Below are positions 17,874-27,612 of a stretch of 64,000 bases of DNA, piece by piece; the first letter of the stretch is position 1, and every line of letters begins with the position of its first letter. The translations under genes were made by a program, and so were the position numbers. Origin of the DNA: Rahnella sp. AA (GTDB lineage Bacteria > Pseudomonadota > Gammaproteobacteria > Enterobacterales > Enterobacteriaceae); NCBI RefSeq assembly GCF_002834385.1, contig NZ_PITQ01000001.1:186001-250000 (forward strand), given 5' to 3'. Under the pieces are notes generated by a model that saw nothing but the letters and a program-made list of their open reading frames with translations, was not told the origin of the DNA and did no database searches.

Positions 17874-19325
17874 ATGCAAAGGTTAAATCGCCGTGACTTC
17901 CCTGGCCGTCATCATCCCGACAAAATTATTCAGTTCGGTGAAGGTAACTTTTTGCGGGCGTTTGTCGACTGGCAAATAGACTTGCTGAATGAACATACCG
18001 ATCTGAATGCCGGTATCGTCGTTGTCCGCCCGATTGACACCGATTTCCCGCCTTCGCTCAGTACTCAGGATGGCCTGTACACCACGATTATCAGTGGTCT
18101 GAATGAGCAGGGTGAAACCGTGCGCGACACGCGCATCATTCGTTCCGTAAACCGTGAAATCAATATTTATCATCAGTTTGATGAATATCTGGCACTGGCC
18201 CGCGACCCGAATATCCGCTTTGTGTTTTCTAACACCACCGAAGCGGGTATCAGCTATGTCGAAAACGACAGCCTGAACGACGCGCCTCCGGCCAGCTTCC
18301 CGGCCAAACTGACCCGACTGCTGTTCGAGCGCTTCACTCACTTCTCCGGTGCCGCCGATAAAGGCTGGGTACTGCTGCCTTGTGAACTGATTGACTACAA
18401 CGGTGAGGCCTTGCAGGAACTGGTGTTGCGTTACGCGCAGCAATGGGCATTACCGGCGGCATTTACACAGTGGCTGGAAAACAGCAACACCTTCTGCTCG
18501 ACGCTGGTTGACCGCATAGTGACGGGTTACCCGCGCAGCGAAATCGACAGTTTGCAGGAAGAACTCGGTTATCAGGACAGCTTCTTTGACAGCGCAGAGC
18601 ATTTCTACCTGTTCGTGATCCAGGGGCCAAAAAGCCTGGCTCAGGAACTGCGTCTGGATAAACTGCCGCTGAATATCCGTCTGGTCGACGACATCAAACC
18701 GTATAAAGAACGCAAAGTGGCGATCCTCAACGGCGCGCACACGGCGCTGGTGCCGGTGGCATTTCTGTCCGGGCTGAATACAGTCGGTGAGTCAATGAAC
18801 GACCCGCAGATCAGCCGCTTCGTCGAACTGGCGATTGCCGAAGAAATTTCGCCGGTTCTGGACCTGCCGCAGGATGAACTGACGTCATTTGCGCAGGCGG
18901 TATTGAGCCGTTTCCGCAACCCGTTCATTCAGCATCAGCTGCTGTCTATTGCGCTGAACGGCATGACCAAATACCGCACCCGTATTCTGCCGCAGTTGCT
19001 GGCAAGCCAGGAAAAGAATGGCATCTTGCCTCCGCGCCTGACCTTTGCCCTGGCTGCACTCCTGGCATTTTACCGTGGCGAACGTAACGGCGAAATCTAT
19101 CCGTTGCAGGACGATGCACACTGGCTGAGCCGTTTCTCCGAGCTGTGGGGCAACGTACGTAATGGCAGTTTGCCGCTGGTCGGCCTGGTCGAAATCGTGC
19201 TGGCTGATGAAGAACACTGGGGACGCGATCTCAATACCGTGCCTGGCCTGGTAACTAAAGTAACCGAACAATTGCAGGCCATTGAAGACCGTGGCATGCG
19301 CGATGCGCTGGCGGCTTACAGCTAA
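17874..19325 (+). CDS. uxaB: tagaturonate reductase (altronate oxidoreductase) UxaB
   Basis: UxaB reduces tagaturonate to altronate with NADH. The 483-residue protein belongs to the polyol/mannitol dehydrogenase family: an N-terminal Rossmann domain with [19 protein letters not shown] and a C-terminal helical domain with the catalytic lysine/asparagine/histidine motif in [19 protein letters not shown]. In E. coli uxaB is far from uxaCA; here it lies between uxaC and uxaA on the same strand, which completes the galacturonate branch in one transcript. The gap to uxaC is 141 bases. Confidence 0.96.
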   Translation: MQRLNRRDFPGRHHPDKIIQFGEGNFLRAFVDWQIDLLNEHTDLNAGIVVVRPIDTDFPPSLSTQDGLYTTIISGLNEQGETVRDTRIIRSVNREINIYHQFDEYLALARDPNIRFVFSNTTEAGISYVENDSLNDAPPASFPAKLTRLLFERFTHFSGAADKGWVLLPCELIDYNGEALQELVLRYAQQWALPAAFTQWLENSNTFCSTLVDRIVTGYPRSEIDSLQEELGYQDSFFDSAEHFYLFVIQGPKSLAQELRLDKLPLNIRLVDDIKPYKERKVAILNGAHTALVPVAFLSGLNTVGESMNDPQISRFVELAIAEEISPVLDLPQDELTSFAQAVLSRFRNPFIQHQLLSIALNGMTKYRTRILPQLLASQEKNGILPPRLTFALAALLAFYRGERNGEIYPLQDDAHWLSRFSELWGNVRNGSLPLVGLVEIVLADEEHWGRDLNTVPGLVTKVTEQLQAIEDRGMRDALAAYS

Positions 19326-19335
19326 GAGAGCAACT

Positions 19336-20826
19336 ATGCAAAGTATCATTCAAATTCATACTGCTGATAACGTCGCTGTGGCTTTGCGCGATATCGAAGC
19401 CGGTGAGCAGGTCGACGCGGGCGGTTATGCTGTGGTTCTGGCTCAACCTGTTTCCCGTGGTCATAAGTTTGCCCTGCGCCCGATTGCGGCGGGGGAAAAC
19501 ATTGTGAAATATGGCCTGCCGATTGGTCATGCGCTGGCCGCGATTGAGCCGGGTGTCCACATTCACTCGCAAAACGGCAAAACCAATCTTAGCGATCTGG
19601 ATCAGTACCAGTATCAACCGGATTTCGCGACGCTGCCGGATCAAATGGCCGATCGCGAAGTGCAGATCTACCGCCGTAAAAACGGTCAGGTCGGGATCCG
19701 TAATGAAATTTGGCTGATCCCAACGGTGGGCTGCGTGAACGGCATTGCCCGCCAGATCCAGTCACGTTTTCTGAAAGAAACCAATGATGCAGAAGGCACC
19801 GACGGCGTCTTCCTGTTCACCCATCCGTTTGGCTGTTCGCAACTGGGCGATGACCACGTAAACACCCGCACTATGCTGCAAAATATGGTGCGCCATCCGA
19901 ACGCGGGCGCTGTGCTGGTGATTGGTCTGGGTTGTGAAAACAATCAGGTGGACGTCTTCCGCGAAACGCTGGGTGAAGTTGACGAAGATCGCGTGCGTTT
20001 TATGACGCTGCAAAAATTTGACGACGAAGTGGAAGCCGGTCTGGAACGTCTGCGTGAGCTGTATGCCGCCATGCGTGACGACAAACGCGAAACCGGTAAA
20101 CTCAGCGAGCTGAAATTTGGGTTGGAATGTGGGGGGTCTGACGGCCTGTCCGGCATTACCGCGAACCCGCTGCTCGGGCGTTTCTCTGACTACGTGATCG
20201 CCAATGGCGGCACGTCCGTACTGACTGAAGTCCCTGAAATGTTTGGTGCGGAACGTATTCTGATGAGCCGCTGCCGTGATGAATCAACGTTTGAAAAGAC
20301 GGTTCACATGGTCAACGATTTCAAACAGTATTTCATCGAGCATAATCAGCCAATTTACGAGAACCCGTCTCCGGGTAACAAAGCGGGTGGCATCACCACG
20401 CTGGAAGAAAAATCGTTGGGCTGTACGCAGAAAGCAGGGCAAAGTCCGGTTATGGACGTGCTGAAATACGGTGAACGTTTGACGACGCCGGGCCTGAATC
20501 TGCTGAGTGCACCCGGTAACGACGCCGTGGCAACCAGCGCGCTGGCTGGTGCCGGTTGTCATATGGTGCTGTTCAGTACCGGTCGCGGTACGCCTTACGG
20601 CGGTTTTGTGCCAACGGTAAAACTGGCTACTAACAGTGAACTGGCGGCTAAAAAACCACACTGGATCGATTTCGATGCAGGGCGTTTGATCCACGATGTC
20701 AGTATGGATCAGTTGCTGGGTGAGTTTGTGGATCTGATCGTTGCGATCGCGGATGGCCGTAAAGCCAAAAATGAAATTAACGATTTCCGCGAACTGGCGA
20801 TCTTTAAAAGCGGCGTCACATTGTAA
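19336..20826 (+). CDS. uxaA: altronate dehydratase UxaA
   Basis: UxaA dehydrates altronate to 2-keto-3-deoxygluconate with an iron cofactor. The 496-residue protein has an N-terminal SAF domain (about 1-90, MQSIIQIHTADNVAVALRDI) and a large dehydratase domain with conserved cysteines (PTVGCVNGIARQ, HPFGCSQLGDD, GLGCENNQVD, FGLECGGSDGLSG). I chose the ATG at 19336, ten bases after the uxaB stop and preceded by AAGAGAG; a start 18 codons upstream would overlap uxaB. Confidence 0.96.
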   Translation: MQSIIQIHTADNVAVALRDIEAGEQVDAGGYAVVLAQPVSRGHKFALRPIAAGENIVKYGLPIGHALAAIEPGVHIHSQNGKTNLSDLDQYQYQPDFATLPDQMADREVQIYRRKNGQVGIRNEIWLIPTVGCVNGIARQIQSRFLKETNDAEGTDGVFLFTHPFGCSQLGDDHVNTRTMLQNMVRHPNAGAVLVIGLGCENNQVDVFRETLGEVDEDRVRFMTLQKFDDEVEAGLERLRELYAAMRDDKRETGKLSELKFGLECGGSDGLSGITANPLLGRFSDYVIANGGTSVLTEVPEMFGAERILMSRCRDESTFEKTVHMVNDFKQYFIEHNQPIYENPSPGNKAGGITTLEEKSLGCTQKAGQSPVMDVLKYGERLTTPGLNLLSAPGNDAVATSALAGAGCHMVLFSTGRGTPYGGFVPTVKLATNSELAAKKPHWIDFDAGRLIHDVSMDQLLGEFVDLIVAIADGRKAKNEINDFRELAIFKSGVTL

Positions 20827-20850
20827 CTCTTCCGGATACTCGTTAGAATG

Positions 20851-20887
20851 AAACGGCGTTTCAAATATGAAGCGCCGTTTGCTTTTT
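20851..20887 (+). terminator. uxaCBA terminator
   Basis: AAACGGCG..TTC pairs with GAAG..CGCCGTTT around AAATAT, followed by GCTTTTT. It lies 25 bases after the uxaA stop. Confidence 0.8.
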
Positions 20888-20918
20888 CAACGAACCCTAC
20901 GAATGAGATTTTCGAAAA

Positions 20919-21482
20919 ATGACGTATTACTGGTTTGCCCAGTCAGTCGGTGTTGTGGCCTTCGTGGTCGGCATCACGATGTTTTTCAACCGCAGCGACC
21001 GCCGCTTCAAACAACAACTTTCCGCCTACAGCGCCATTATCGGCGTGCATTTCCTGATGATGGGAGCCGCACCGGCAGGCATGAGTGCGTTGCTCAATTC
21101 CCTGCGTACCCTGATTTCCCTGCGCACGCGTAATCAGTGGATTATGGTGATTTTCATCGTCCTGACGCTGGTTCTGGGTCTGAGCCGCGCGCATCACTGG
21201 GTAGAATTATTGCCAGTCGGCGCAACGGTCGTCAGCACCTGGGCGCTGTTTCGCACCAGCGGGCTGACCACGCGTTGTATTATGTGGTGCTCGACCTGCT
21301 GCTGGGTGTTTCACAACATCTGGCTTGGTTCGATCGGCGGGTCACTGATCGAAGGCAGTTTCCTCATCATGAACGGTTTTAACATTATCCGTTTCCGCCG
21401 GCTTCAGTTGCGCGGAATCGATCCGTTTGAGGTCGAGAAAAAGATTGTGAAGAAGATGGAAGAAAATAAAGCAGCGGAGTGA
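20919..21482 (+). CDS. ygjV: inner-membrane protein YgjV
   Basis: A 187-residue YgjV-type inner-membrane protein with about six short membrane segments (from MTYYWFAQSVGVVAFVVGI to the final segment near GSFLIMNGFNIIRF) and a charged cytosolic tail. It follows uxaA as in E. coli, but a terminator separates them, so its link with hexuronate use is only positional. The function is unknown. Confidence 0.88.
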   Translation: MTYYWFAQSVGVVAFVVGITMFFNRSDRRFKQQLSAYSAIIGVHFLMMGAAPAGMSALLNSLRTLISLRTRNQWIMVIFIVLTLVLGLSRAHHWVELLPVGATVVSTWALFRTSGLTTRCIMWCSTCCWVFHNIWLGSIGGSLIEGSFLIMNGFNIIRFRRLQLRGIDPFEVEKKIVKKMEENKAAE

Positions 21483-21495
21483 AGATTCACTCCGC
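21474..21495. terminator. inverted repeat across the ygjV stop
   Basis: Perfect ten-base arms GCGGAGTGAA and TTCACTCCGC around GA, overlapping the ygjV stop codon and lying between convergent ygjV and the Anbu gene. There is no U run, so a terminator role is plausible, not shown. Confidence 0.4.
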
Positions 21496-21506
21496 CTGAA
21501 GAGCAT

Positions 21507-22238
21507 TTACTCGTCTAATTTCAGCGGCGGCAACTGAGCAAATATACTCAGTAAGCCTTCGCCCCAGCCTTTGCGGATCATGTCAAAGTACGGATGCGTT
21601 TCCGTGATGCGGTGTTGCTGCGCCGCACTGTAGCTGTCGGTAGGGTACGTCATCACATCCAGTGGCAGGCCGACAGACAGATTACTGCGTAATGTCGAAT
21701 CCATCGAAATCAGCGCGCATTGCATCGCCTGATCCAGTGCAGTGTCGTAGTTCAGCACGCGATCGATAATCGGTTTGCCGTACTTGCTTTCACCAATCTG
21801 GAAATAGGGCGTATCCTGTGTCGCCTCGATAAAATTCCCTTGCGGATAGACATGGAACAACCGTAAGCCTTCACCTTTAATCTGGCCGCCGAGCAGCAGA
21901 TTGCAGCTGAAATCCGTGTTTCCGCCCTGGTTCGCGCCACTGTCACGGGCGATCACTTCCCGCACCGTTTCCCCCAGCAAACTCGCCGCATCGTAGAGTG
22001 ATTCGACGTTGAGCAGGTTTTCCCGCTCATCATCTAAGCAACGGCGATGCAGCAGGCTGATAATGCTCTGTGTGGTCGCCAGATTTCCGGCGCTCTGGAT
22101 CACCAGCATGCGTTCATCGCTTTGATGAAAAACGTGCAGTTTGCGGAAGGTGGAAATATGGTCCACTCCGGCGTTGGTGCGTGAGTCTGAAACAAACACC
22201 AGGCCAGAGGACAAGCGCATGGCCACACAGTAAGTCAT
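21507..22238 (-). CDS. Anbu, proteasome-type Ntn peptidase
   Basis: A 243-residue Anbu-type (ancestral beta subunit) Ntn hydrolase, a bacterial relative of proteasome and HslV subunits. After removal of the initiator Met, Thr1 is the likely nucleophile, with Asp17 (VSDSRTNAG) and Lys32 (FRKLHVF) placed as in the proteasome catalytic triad. It is the last gene of a four-gene cluster with a transglutaminase, an alpha-E protein and a type 2 ATP-grasp protein. Comparative genomics has linked this set to peptide synthesis and turnover; substrates remain unknown. Confidence 0.92.
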   Translation of the reverse strand: MTYCVAMRLSSGLVFVSDSRTNAGVDHISTFRKLHVFHQSDERMLVIQSAGNLATTQSIISLLHRRCLDDERENLLNVESLYDAASLLGETVREVIARDSGANQGGNTDFSCNLLLGGQIKGEGLRLFHVYPQGNFIEATQDTPYFQIGESKYGKPIIDRVLNYDTALDQAMQCALISMDSTLRSNLSVGLPLDVMTYPTDSYSAAQQHRITETHPYFDMIRKGWGEGLLSIFAQLPPLKLDE

Positions 22239-22269
22239 AAAAAAATCTTCCTATTTCAAACAGTCAGGG

Positions 22270-23064
22270 TTATTGCGGAACGTCGAGCATGGCAACGGCC
22301 GCGACAGTGCGCATGTCTTCGCTTCCTCCACCTAACCGGATACCGCGGACCGGGCACGCATCAAGATAATCTATGCCGATAGCCAGTTTCAAATGCTGAT
22401 TCGGTTTGCAGGTATTGTTGGTGACATCAAAGCTCTGCCAGCGGTCATCCAGCCAGGCTTCTGCCCAGGCGTGCATGGCAACATGTGTCGAATCTTCTGA
22501 ATACAGATAGCCACTGACGTAACGTGCCGGGATCCCCAGGCTGCGGCAGCAAGCGAGGAAAACGTGGGTATGATCCTGACACACCCCCTGTTGTGCGGAA
22601 AACGCCTGCGATGCGCTGTCTTTTACGCTGGTCGTGCCAGGGCTGTAAGGCATTTTCAGCAGTAATTCGCCCATCAGGTTGCACAGGCTTTCATGCTGAT
22701 CCTGCGGGCGATAATACCGGTTGGCGAAATCACGGATCGCGCCGTCGGCCTGCGTCAGCGGGCTGGTGCGTAAAAACACCAGCGGCGAAAGGTGCCCGCA
22801 ATTGTCGTCTTCTCTGTTGTCTTCAATTTCGACCACGCCGTTGGCTTCGATGGTGATCGCCTGATGCGGTTGATCCAGCGTCAGCACGTGTAGCACGTTG
22901 CCGTAAGCATCCAGCGTGCGGGTGGCGTATTCCGGCAGCGTCAGGTCCCATGAAAGGATTTTCTGATGGCTGGAATCCTGCGGGGTCAGGCGCAGATATT
23001 GCGTGCTGTGTTTAACCTGCTGCGCATAGGTGTAATGCGTCTGATGACTGACATTCAGTTTCAT
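22270..23064 (-). CDS. transglutaminase-like cysteine protease
   Basis: A 264-residue transglutaminase-like protein with an N-terminal beta-rich domain (Bact_transglu_N, about 1-100) and a catalytic core. The triad is visible as Cys162 (QGVCQDHTHVF), His198 (HVAMHAWAEAW) and Asp213 (WQSFDVTN). It probably hydrolyses or transfers isopeptide bonds in peptides made by the neighbouring ATP-grasp protein. Its ATG shares one base with the alpha-E stop (TAATG), so the two are coupled. Confidence 0.92.
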   Translation of the reverse strand: MKLNVSHQTHYTYAQQVKHSTQYLRLTPQDSSHQKILSWDLTLPEYATRTLDAYGNVLHVLTLDQPHQAITIEANGVVEIEDNREDDNCGHLSPLVFLRTSPLTQADGAIRDFANRYYRPQDQHESLCNLMGELLLKMPYSPGTTSVKDSASQAFSAQQGVCQDHTHVFLACCRSLGIPARYVSGYLYSEDSTHVAMHAWAEAWLDDRWQSFDVTNNTCKPNQHLKLAIGIDYLDACPVRGIRLGGGSEDMRTVAAVAMLDVPQ

Positions 23065-24005
23065 TATTGTGCCTCCAGATAGGTTTGATGAATGCTCTCA
23101 GCGATGGCGTTGGTCTGGTCAAGAAACTGCATTAACCAGGGGCTGAGGCCCATTTCGACTATCTCTTCCATTTCGGTGAAGCGCAGCTGAGCATGCAGGG
23201 TATGAACGCGGCGACGCGGCAAATTGCCTGCTGACCCGCCGATTTCCTCCAGCTGTTCGGCCATGATTTCTACGCAGGACAACAGGGATCGCGGCAGTTC
23301 GCGGCGCAGCACCAGCAGTTCGGCAATGCGTTTCTGGCTGAGCTGCTGTTTATAGAGCGTGTGGAACGCTTCGCGGGCACTGACGGCGCGCAATAGGGTG
23401 TCCATCCGGTAGTATTCGCGCACCGGATCTTCATCTGCATTGAGCAACTGATTTTTAGCGTCCAGCAGCCTGGCGGTGCTGTCAGCGCGTTCAAGCATTG
23501 TGCCAAGCCGGATGAAATTCAGCGCGTCGCTGCGCAGCAACGTGCCAAACATCGCGCCACGGAACAGATGTGAGCGCTCCTTAACCCAGTCGAAGAATGA
23601 ATCCGCGCCCGCCGAACCGACGCCCTGACGACGGATCAGTTTCATCTCAATCCAGGTGGCGTTAATGCTTTCCCACACTTCGGAAGACAGACTGCCTCGC
23701 ACCGCATGAGCATTGTTCCAGGCCATTTGCAGACAGCTGAAAATGCTGCTGTGGTTGAAACTGTCCAGCGCGAAAAAGTTGAGCAGATTGCCCATTGTTT
23801 CCTGCGGATAGTGTTCATTGAATAATGTGCGGGTGCCGGTCATGGTGAGCGGAACCAGCAGATCGTTATTTTCATCGCGGGCACTGACGTCACGGATCGA
23901 CATCATCGACAGCTTGTTGGTTACGTCCAGCAGGCGTGCGATATTTTCGGCACGTTCCAGATAACGTGCCATCCAGTACAGTTCGCTGGCTGTTCTGCTT
24001 AGCAT
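23064..24005 (-). CDS. alpha-E domain protein (DUF403)
   Basis: A 313-residue all-helical alpha-E (DUF403) protein, starting MLSRTASELYWMARYLERAENIARLLD, the hallmark N-terminus of the family. This domain accompanies circularly permuted ATP-grasp enzymes and transglutaminases in many bacteria. The gene overlaps the upstream ATP-grasp gene by seven bases and abuts the transglutaminase gene. Its activity is unknown. Confidence 0.92.
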   Translation of the reverse strand: MLSRTASELYWMARYLERAENIARLLDVTNKLSMMSIRDVSARDENNDLLVPLTMTGTRTLFNEHYPQETMGNLLNFFALDSFNHSSIFSCLQMAWNNAHAVRGSLSSEVWESINATWIEMKLIRRQGVGSAGADSFFDWVKERSHLFRGAMFGTLLRSDALNFIRLGTMLERADSTARLLDAKNQLLNADEDPVREYYRMDTLLRAVSAREAFHTLYKQQLSQKRIAELLVLRRELPRSLLSCVEIMAEQLEEIGGSAGNLPRRRVHTLHAQLRFTEMEEIVEMGLSPWLMQFLDQTNAIAESIHQTYLEAQ

Positions 24006-25450
24006 GCGCCATCCTCCGTCGAATCTTCTTCCAGTACCCAGGTATCTTTGGTGCCGCCGCCCTGCGATGAGTTCACCACCAGCGAGCCTTCAGCCAGCGC
24101 AACGCGGGTTAAGCCGCCCGGCACCAGACGAATTTCAGCGCCGGTCAGCGCAAAAGGCCGTAAATCGATATGCCGCGGAGCCAGACCGTTTTCCACAAAC
24201 GTCGGGCAGGTGGAAAGTGCCAGTGTTTCCTGCGCGATGTAGTTTTCAGGCCGTGTTTTCAGCAACTGGCGGAAACGCTCGATTTCAGCCTTGCTGGCGG
24301 TCGGGCCGATCAGCATGCCGTAGCCGCCTGCACCGTGGACCTCTTTCACCACCATTCTTTCCAGATTCGCCAGCACAAAAGACAGGTCAGATTCTTTGCG
24401 GCATTGCCAGGTGGGCACGTTATTGAGGATTGGATCTTCGGCCAGATAGTAGCGGATCATGTCCGGTACATAAGGATAAATGGATTTGTCATCGGCGACG
24501 CCGGTGCCAATCGCATTCGCCAGCACCACGCCACCGGCGCGATAAACCGACAGCAGCCCGGGAACGCCGAGCATTGAATCAGCGCGAAACGCCAGAGGAT
24601 CGAGGAAGGCGTCGTCGATGCGACGGTAGATCACATCAATTTTGCACGGGCCCGCGGTTGTGCGCATAAACACGGCGCCGTCTTTCACGAATAAATCGAC
24701 GCTTTCCACCAGTTCAACGCCCATTTGCTGCGCGAGGAAGCTGTGTTCGAAATACGCGCTGTTAAAGCGGCCTGGTGTCAGGACGACTACCGTCGGATCA
24801 TTCACCGTAGTGCTTTCGCGCAAAGTTTGCAGCAGATGGGAAGGGTAGCGGGAAACCGGCGCAATGCGCTGTTCTGCAAACAGTTCCGGGTATAACCGCA
24901 TCATCATTTTGCGGTTTTCCATCATGTAAGAAACGCCGGACGGCGTGCGCAGATTATCTTCAAGCACGTAATATTCACCGTCGCCGCCCCGCACCATATC
25001 GGTTCCGGCAATGTGCGCATAAGTATCACGGTGAAGATCGATGCCCTGCATGCAGGGTTGATACTGATCGTTTGCCAGAACCTGTTCGGCCGGGACGATC
25101 CCCGCTTTCAGTATTTTTTGATCATGATAGATATCGTGTAAAAAAGCATTCAGTGCCTGAACGCGCTGACGAATACCGCGATCGAGCATTTGCCATTCGC
25201 TGGCGGGAATGATGCGCGGCACGCTGTCGAACGGGATCAGACGTTCCGCACCATCATCTTCGCCATAAACATTAAAGGTAATCCCCACCCGGTGGAACAA
25301 CAGCGCGGCTTCCTCTTTTTTGCGCTGGACTGCCTGTTGGTCGGCTTGCTGCAACCACTGCCAGTAGGCCTGATAATGGCTGCGGTGTTTCCCTTCAGCC
25401 ATTAACATCTCATCAAAAAAGGGTGAATCGGAAAGGTCAATCTTGATCAT
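23999..25450 (-). CDS. circularly permuted type 2 ATP-grasp protein
   Basis: A 483-residue circularly permuted type 2 ATP-grasp protein (DUF404/DUF407), a putative peptide ligase. Signature segments include GVSYMMENRKMMMRLYP, CKIDVIYRRIDDAFLDPL, NAIGTGVADDKSIYPYVPDMI and the glycine-rich VVKEVHGAGGYGMLIGP. The second of two adjacent ATG codons (25450) has the best spacing from GAGG; 25453 is also possible. It leads the four-gene cluster that ends with Anbu. Confidence 0.9.
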   Translation of the reverse strand: MIKIDLSDSPFFDEMLMAEGKHRSHYQAYWQWLQQADQQAVQRKKEEAALLFHRVGITFNVYGEDDGAERLIPFDSVPRIIPASEWQMLDRGIRQRVQALNAFLHDIYHDQKILKAGIVPAEQVLANDQYQPCMQGIDLHRDTYAHIAGTDMVRGGDGEYYVLEDNLRTPSGVSYMMENRKMMMRLYPELFAEQRIAPVSRYPSHLLQTLRESTTVNDPTVVVLTPGRFNSAYFEHSFLAQQMGVELVESVDLFVKDGAVFMRTTAGPCKIDVIYRRIDDAFLDPLAFRADSMLGVPGLLSVYRAGGVVLANAIGTGVADDKSIYPYVPDMIRYYLAEDPILNNVPTWQCRKESDLSFVLANLERMVVKEVHGAGGYGMLIGPTASKAEIERFRQLLKTRPENYIAQETLALSTCPTFVENGLAPRHIDLRPFALTGAEIRLVPGGLTRVALAEGSLVVNSSQGGGTKDTWVLEEDSTEDGAC

Positions 25451-25701
25451 CATCACCTCACAAACTGGACAGGCTGCAATTGAATCGTTCAATAACAATG
25501 AAGATCAGGCATAAAGTGTGCCAGCGTGCAAAACCTGCTGAAAATCAGGGGAAAAGAACCCGGACTGCCCCGTTTCGGTGCGGTGACATTTTTGATTGAC
25601 TAAAAAGAGGGCAAAAATGATCGGGTTACCGTAAGTATGGTCGCTGATGAAGCAACCGCCACCGGCAGCCGGAAAACATAAGAAACGTGAACGGACAGGC
25701 G

Positions 25702-25726
25702 AAAAAAAACCAGCCCGCAGGCTGGT
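25702..25726 (-). terminator. ridA terminator
   Basis: On the minus strand ACCAGCC-TGC-GGCTGGT is followed by eight T residues. It lies 25 bases after the ridA stop. Confidence 0.85.
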
Positions 25727-25750
25727 CTGTTCGAAGTACGGCTGACGCGA

Positions 25751-26137
25751 TTAACGACGTACTGCGATGGCTTCGATTTCGATTTTCACGTCTTTTGGCA
25801 GACGGGCAACTTCAACGCATGAACGGGCCGGGAAAGGCGCTTTATGTTCGGTGAAGAAAGCTTCGTACGTGGCGTTAACCGTGGCGAAGTCGTTCAGATC
25901 TTTCACGAAAACAGTCGTTTTCACGATATCTGAAACTTTCAGGCCAGCGGCTTCAACGATAGCCTGGACGTTTTCCAGAGACTGACGCGCCTGAGCGGCG
26001 ATATCGTCGGCCACTGCGCCGGTTTTAGGATCTACAGGGATCTGGCCTGAGGTGATGATCATGCTACCCAAATCTACGCCCTGAACATAAGGACCGATTG
26101 CGGCGGGTGCGTTTTCAGTGCTGATTTCGCGGGACAT
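25751..26137 (-). CDS. ridA: enamine/imine deaminase RidA
   Basis: RidA hydrolyses reactive enamine/imine intermediates such as 2-aminoacrylate, released by PLP-dependent dehydratases. The 128-residue protein is full length and has the family signature near the C-terminus (PARSCVEVARLPKDVKIEIEAIA), with the catalytic-site Arg in RSCVEV and the conserved GQIPVDPKTG. An AGGAG site precedes the start. It follows pyrI as in E. coli. Confidence 0.97.
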   Translation of the reverse strand: MSREISTENAPAAIGPYVQGVDLGSMIITSGQIPVDPKTGAVADDIAAQARQSLENVQAIVEAAGLKVSDIVKTTVFVKDLNDFATVNATYEAFFTEHKAPFPARSCVEVARLPKDVKIEIEAIAVRR

Positions 26138-26190
26138 ACTGTCTCCTGATTATGAGTGATTGGGAACGGAATTCGCGCCAGTATAAAGGG

Positions 26191-26655
26191 TTAATCGTTG
26201 TTCAGCACCACCTGATGCTCAAACTCTTTCTCGCAATATTTGCATTTCAGATGCACGCCGTCTGCACGCTGTTTCACGGCAAAGCTGGAGTCCACCGGTT
26301 CAAAACGGCTGATGCAGTTGCCGTTCGGGCAGCGCAGAACGCCGATAATGCGGTCCGGTAAAGTCGGCATCAGCTTCTTCACCACTTCATAGTTATCGAT
26401 GCGGTTGACCGTCGCACGCGGGGCATACACCGCCAGTTGATTAACCTGCTCGTCGGTCAGGAACGTGTTCTCAATTTTGATGATATCTTTGCGGCCAAGT
26501 TCGCCGGAGGGCAAATTCAGGCCGACGGTGACACGCTGCTCTGTTTGGGTAAACTTGAACAGTGACAGCAGCTTAAAGCCGACCTGTGCCGGAATGTGGT
26601 CGATGACCGTACCGCATTTGATCGCTTCAACCTGAAGTTTATTGTCGTGAGTCAT
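26191..26655 (-). CDS. pyrI: aspartate carbamoyltransferase regulatory chain PyrI
   Basis: PyrI binds CTP, UTP and ATP and gives aspartate transcarbamoylase its feedback control. The 154-residue chain has the N-terminal nucleotide-binding domain and a C-terminal zinc domain with four cysteines at 109, 114, 138 and 141 (CPNGNC and CKYC), the same positions as in E. coli. It follows pyrB by about 20 bases in the pyrL-pyrB-pyrI operon. Confidence 0.97.
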   Translation of the reverse strand: MTHDNKLQVEAIKCGTVIDHIPAQVGFKLLSLFKFTQTEQRVTVGLNLPSGELGRKDIIKIENTFLTDEQVNQLAVYAPRATVNRIDNYEVVKKLMPTLPDRIIGVLRCPNGNCISRFEPVDSSFAVKQRADGVHLKCKYCEKEFEHQVVLNND

Positions 26656-26674
26656 AATCGTTTTCTCCCCAAGT

Positions 26675-27610
26675 TTACTGTGCTGTATCTGCGTTCAGAA
26701 CCAGTGCCAGAAGTGCCTGACGTGCAAAAATCCCGTTACCGGCCTGCTGGAAATACCAGGCATATGGCGTTTTATCGACATCCGGCGTGATTTCGTCGAT
26801 GCGTGGCAGCGGGTGAAGCACTTTCAGGTGCGGCTGAGCGCCGTTCAGATCCGCCGCGCGCAGGACAAACTGCGCTTTGACGTTGGCATATTCAGACGGG
26901 TCCAGACGTTCTTTCTGTACGCGGGTCATGTACAGAATGTCGATTTCCGGCACAACTTCATCGATGCTGCTGTGCAGGCTGTATTCGATGCCTTTCTCTT
27001 CCAGCAACGCCAGAATGTAACCCGGCATGGCGAGCGCGTCGGGCGCGATAAAGTAGAAGCGGTTGCCGTTAAATTTCGCCAGCGCCTGCGCCAGAGAATG
27101 CACGGTACGGCCATATTTCAGGTCGCCGACCATCGCGATTTTGATGTTATCAAGACGGCCCTGGGTTTCCTGAATGGTGAACAAATCCAGCAAGGTTTGC
27201 GTCGGGTGCTGGTTTGCGCCGTCACCGGCGTTAAGAACCGGAATACCGCCGGAGAATTCTGTCGCCAGACGCGCCGCGCCTTCCTGCGGGTGGCGCATCA
27301 CGATGGCATCCACGTAGGTACTGATCACCGAGATGGTGTCGGCCAGCGTCTCACCTTTCTTGCCCAGCGAAGTATTGCTGCTGTCGGAGAAACCGACCAC
27401 CGACGCACCCAGACGATGCATTGATGTTTCAAACGACAGACGCGTGCGGGTTGAGGCTTCGAAGAAACAACTGGCGATCACTTTGTGTTTCAATAATTCA
27501 GGCTGCGGATTGGCTTTCAGGCTGGCGGCGGTATCGAGTACCAGTTCCAGCTCTTCGCGGCTGAGATCGTTGATAGAAATGATGTCTTTCTGATACAGCG
27601 GGTTGGCCAT
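26675..27610 (-). CDS. pyrB: aspartate carbamoyltransferase catalytic chain PyrB
   Basis: PyrB joins carbamoyl phosphate and aspartate to give carbamoyl aspartate, the first committed step of pyrimidine synthesis. The 311-residue chain carries the carbamoyl-phosphate motif [10 protein letters not shown], the HPTQTLLD motif and VLHPLPR. I chose the ATG at 27610 ([10 protein letters not shown]), which aligns with E. coli and has GGAG seven bases upstream; the ATG two codons earlier is too close to it. It starts two bases after the pyrL stop. Confidence 0.97.
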   Translation of the reverse strand: MANPLYQKDIISINDLSREELELVLDTAASLKANPQPELLKHKVIASCFFEASTRTRLSFETSMHRLGASVVGFSDSSNTSLGKKGETLADTISVISTYVDAIVMRHPQEGAARLATEFSGGIPVLNAGDGANQHPTQTLLDLFTIQETQGRLDNIKIAMVGDLKYGRTVHSLAQALAKFNGNRFYFIAPDALAMPGYILALLEEKGIEYSLHSSIDEVVPEIDILYMTRVQKERLDPSEYANVKAQFVLRAADLNGAQPHLKVLHPLPRIDEITPDVDKTPYAWYFQQAGNGIFARQALLALVLNADTAQ

Positions 27611-27612
27611 AG

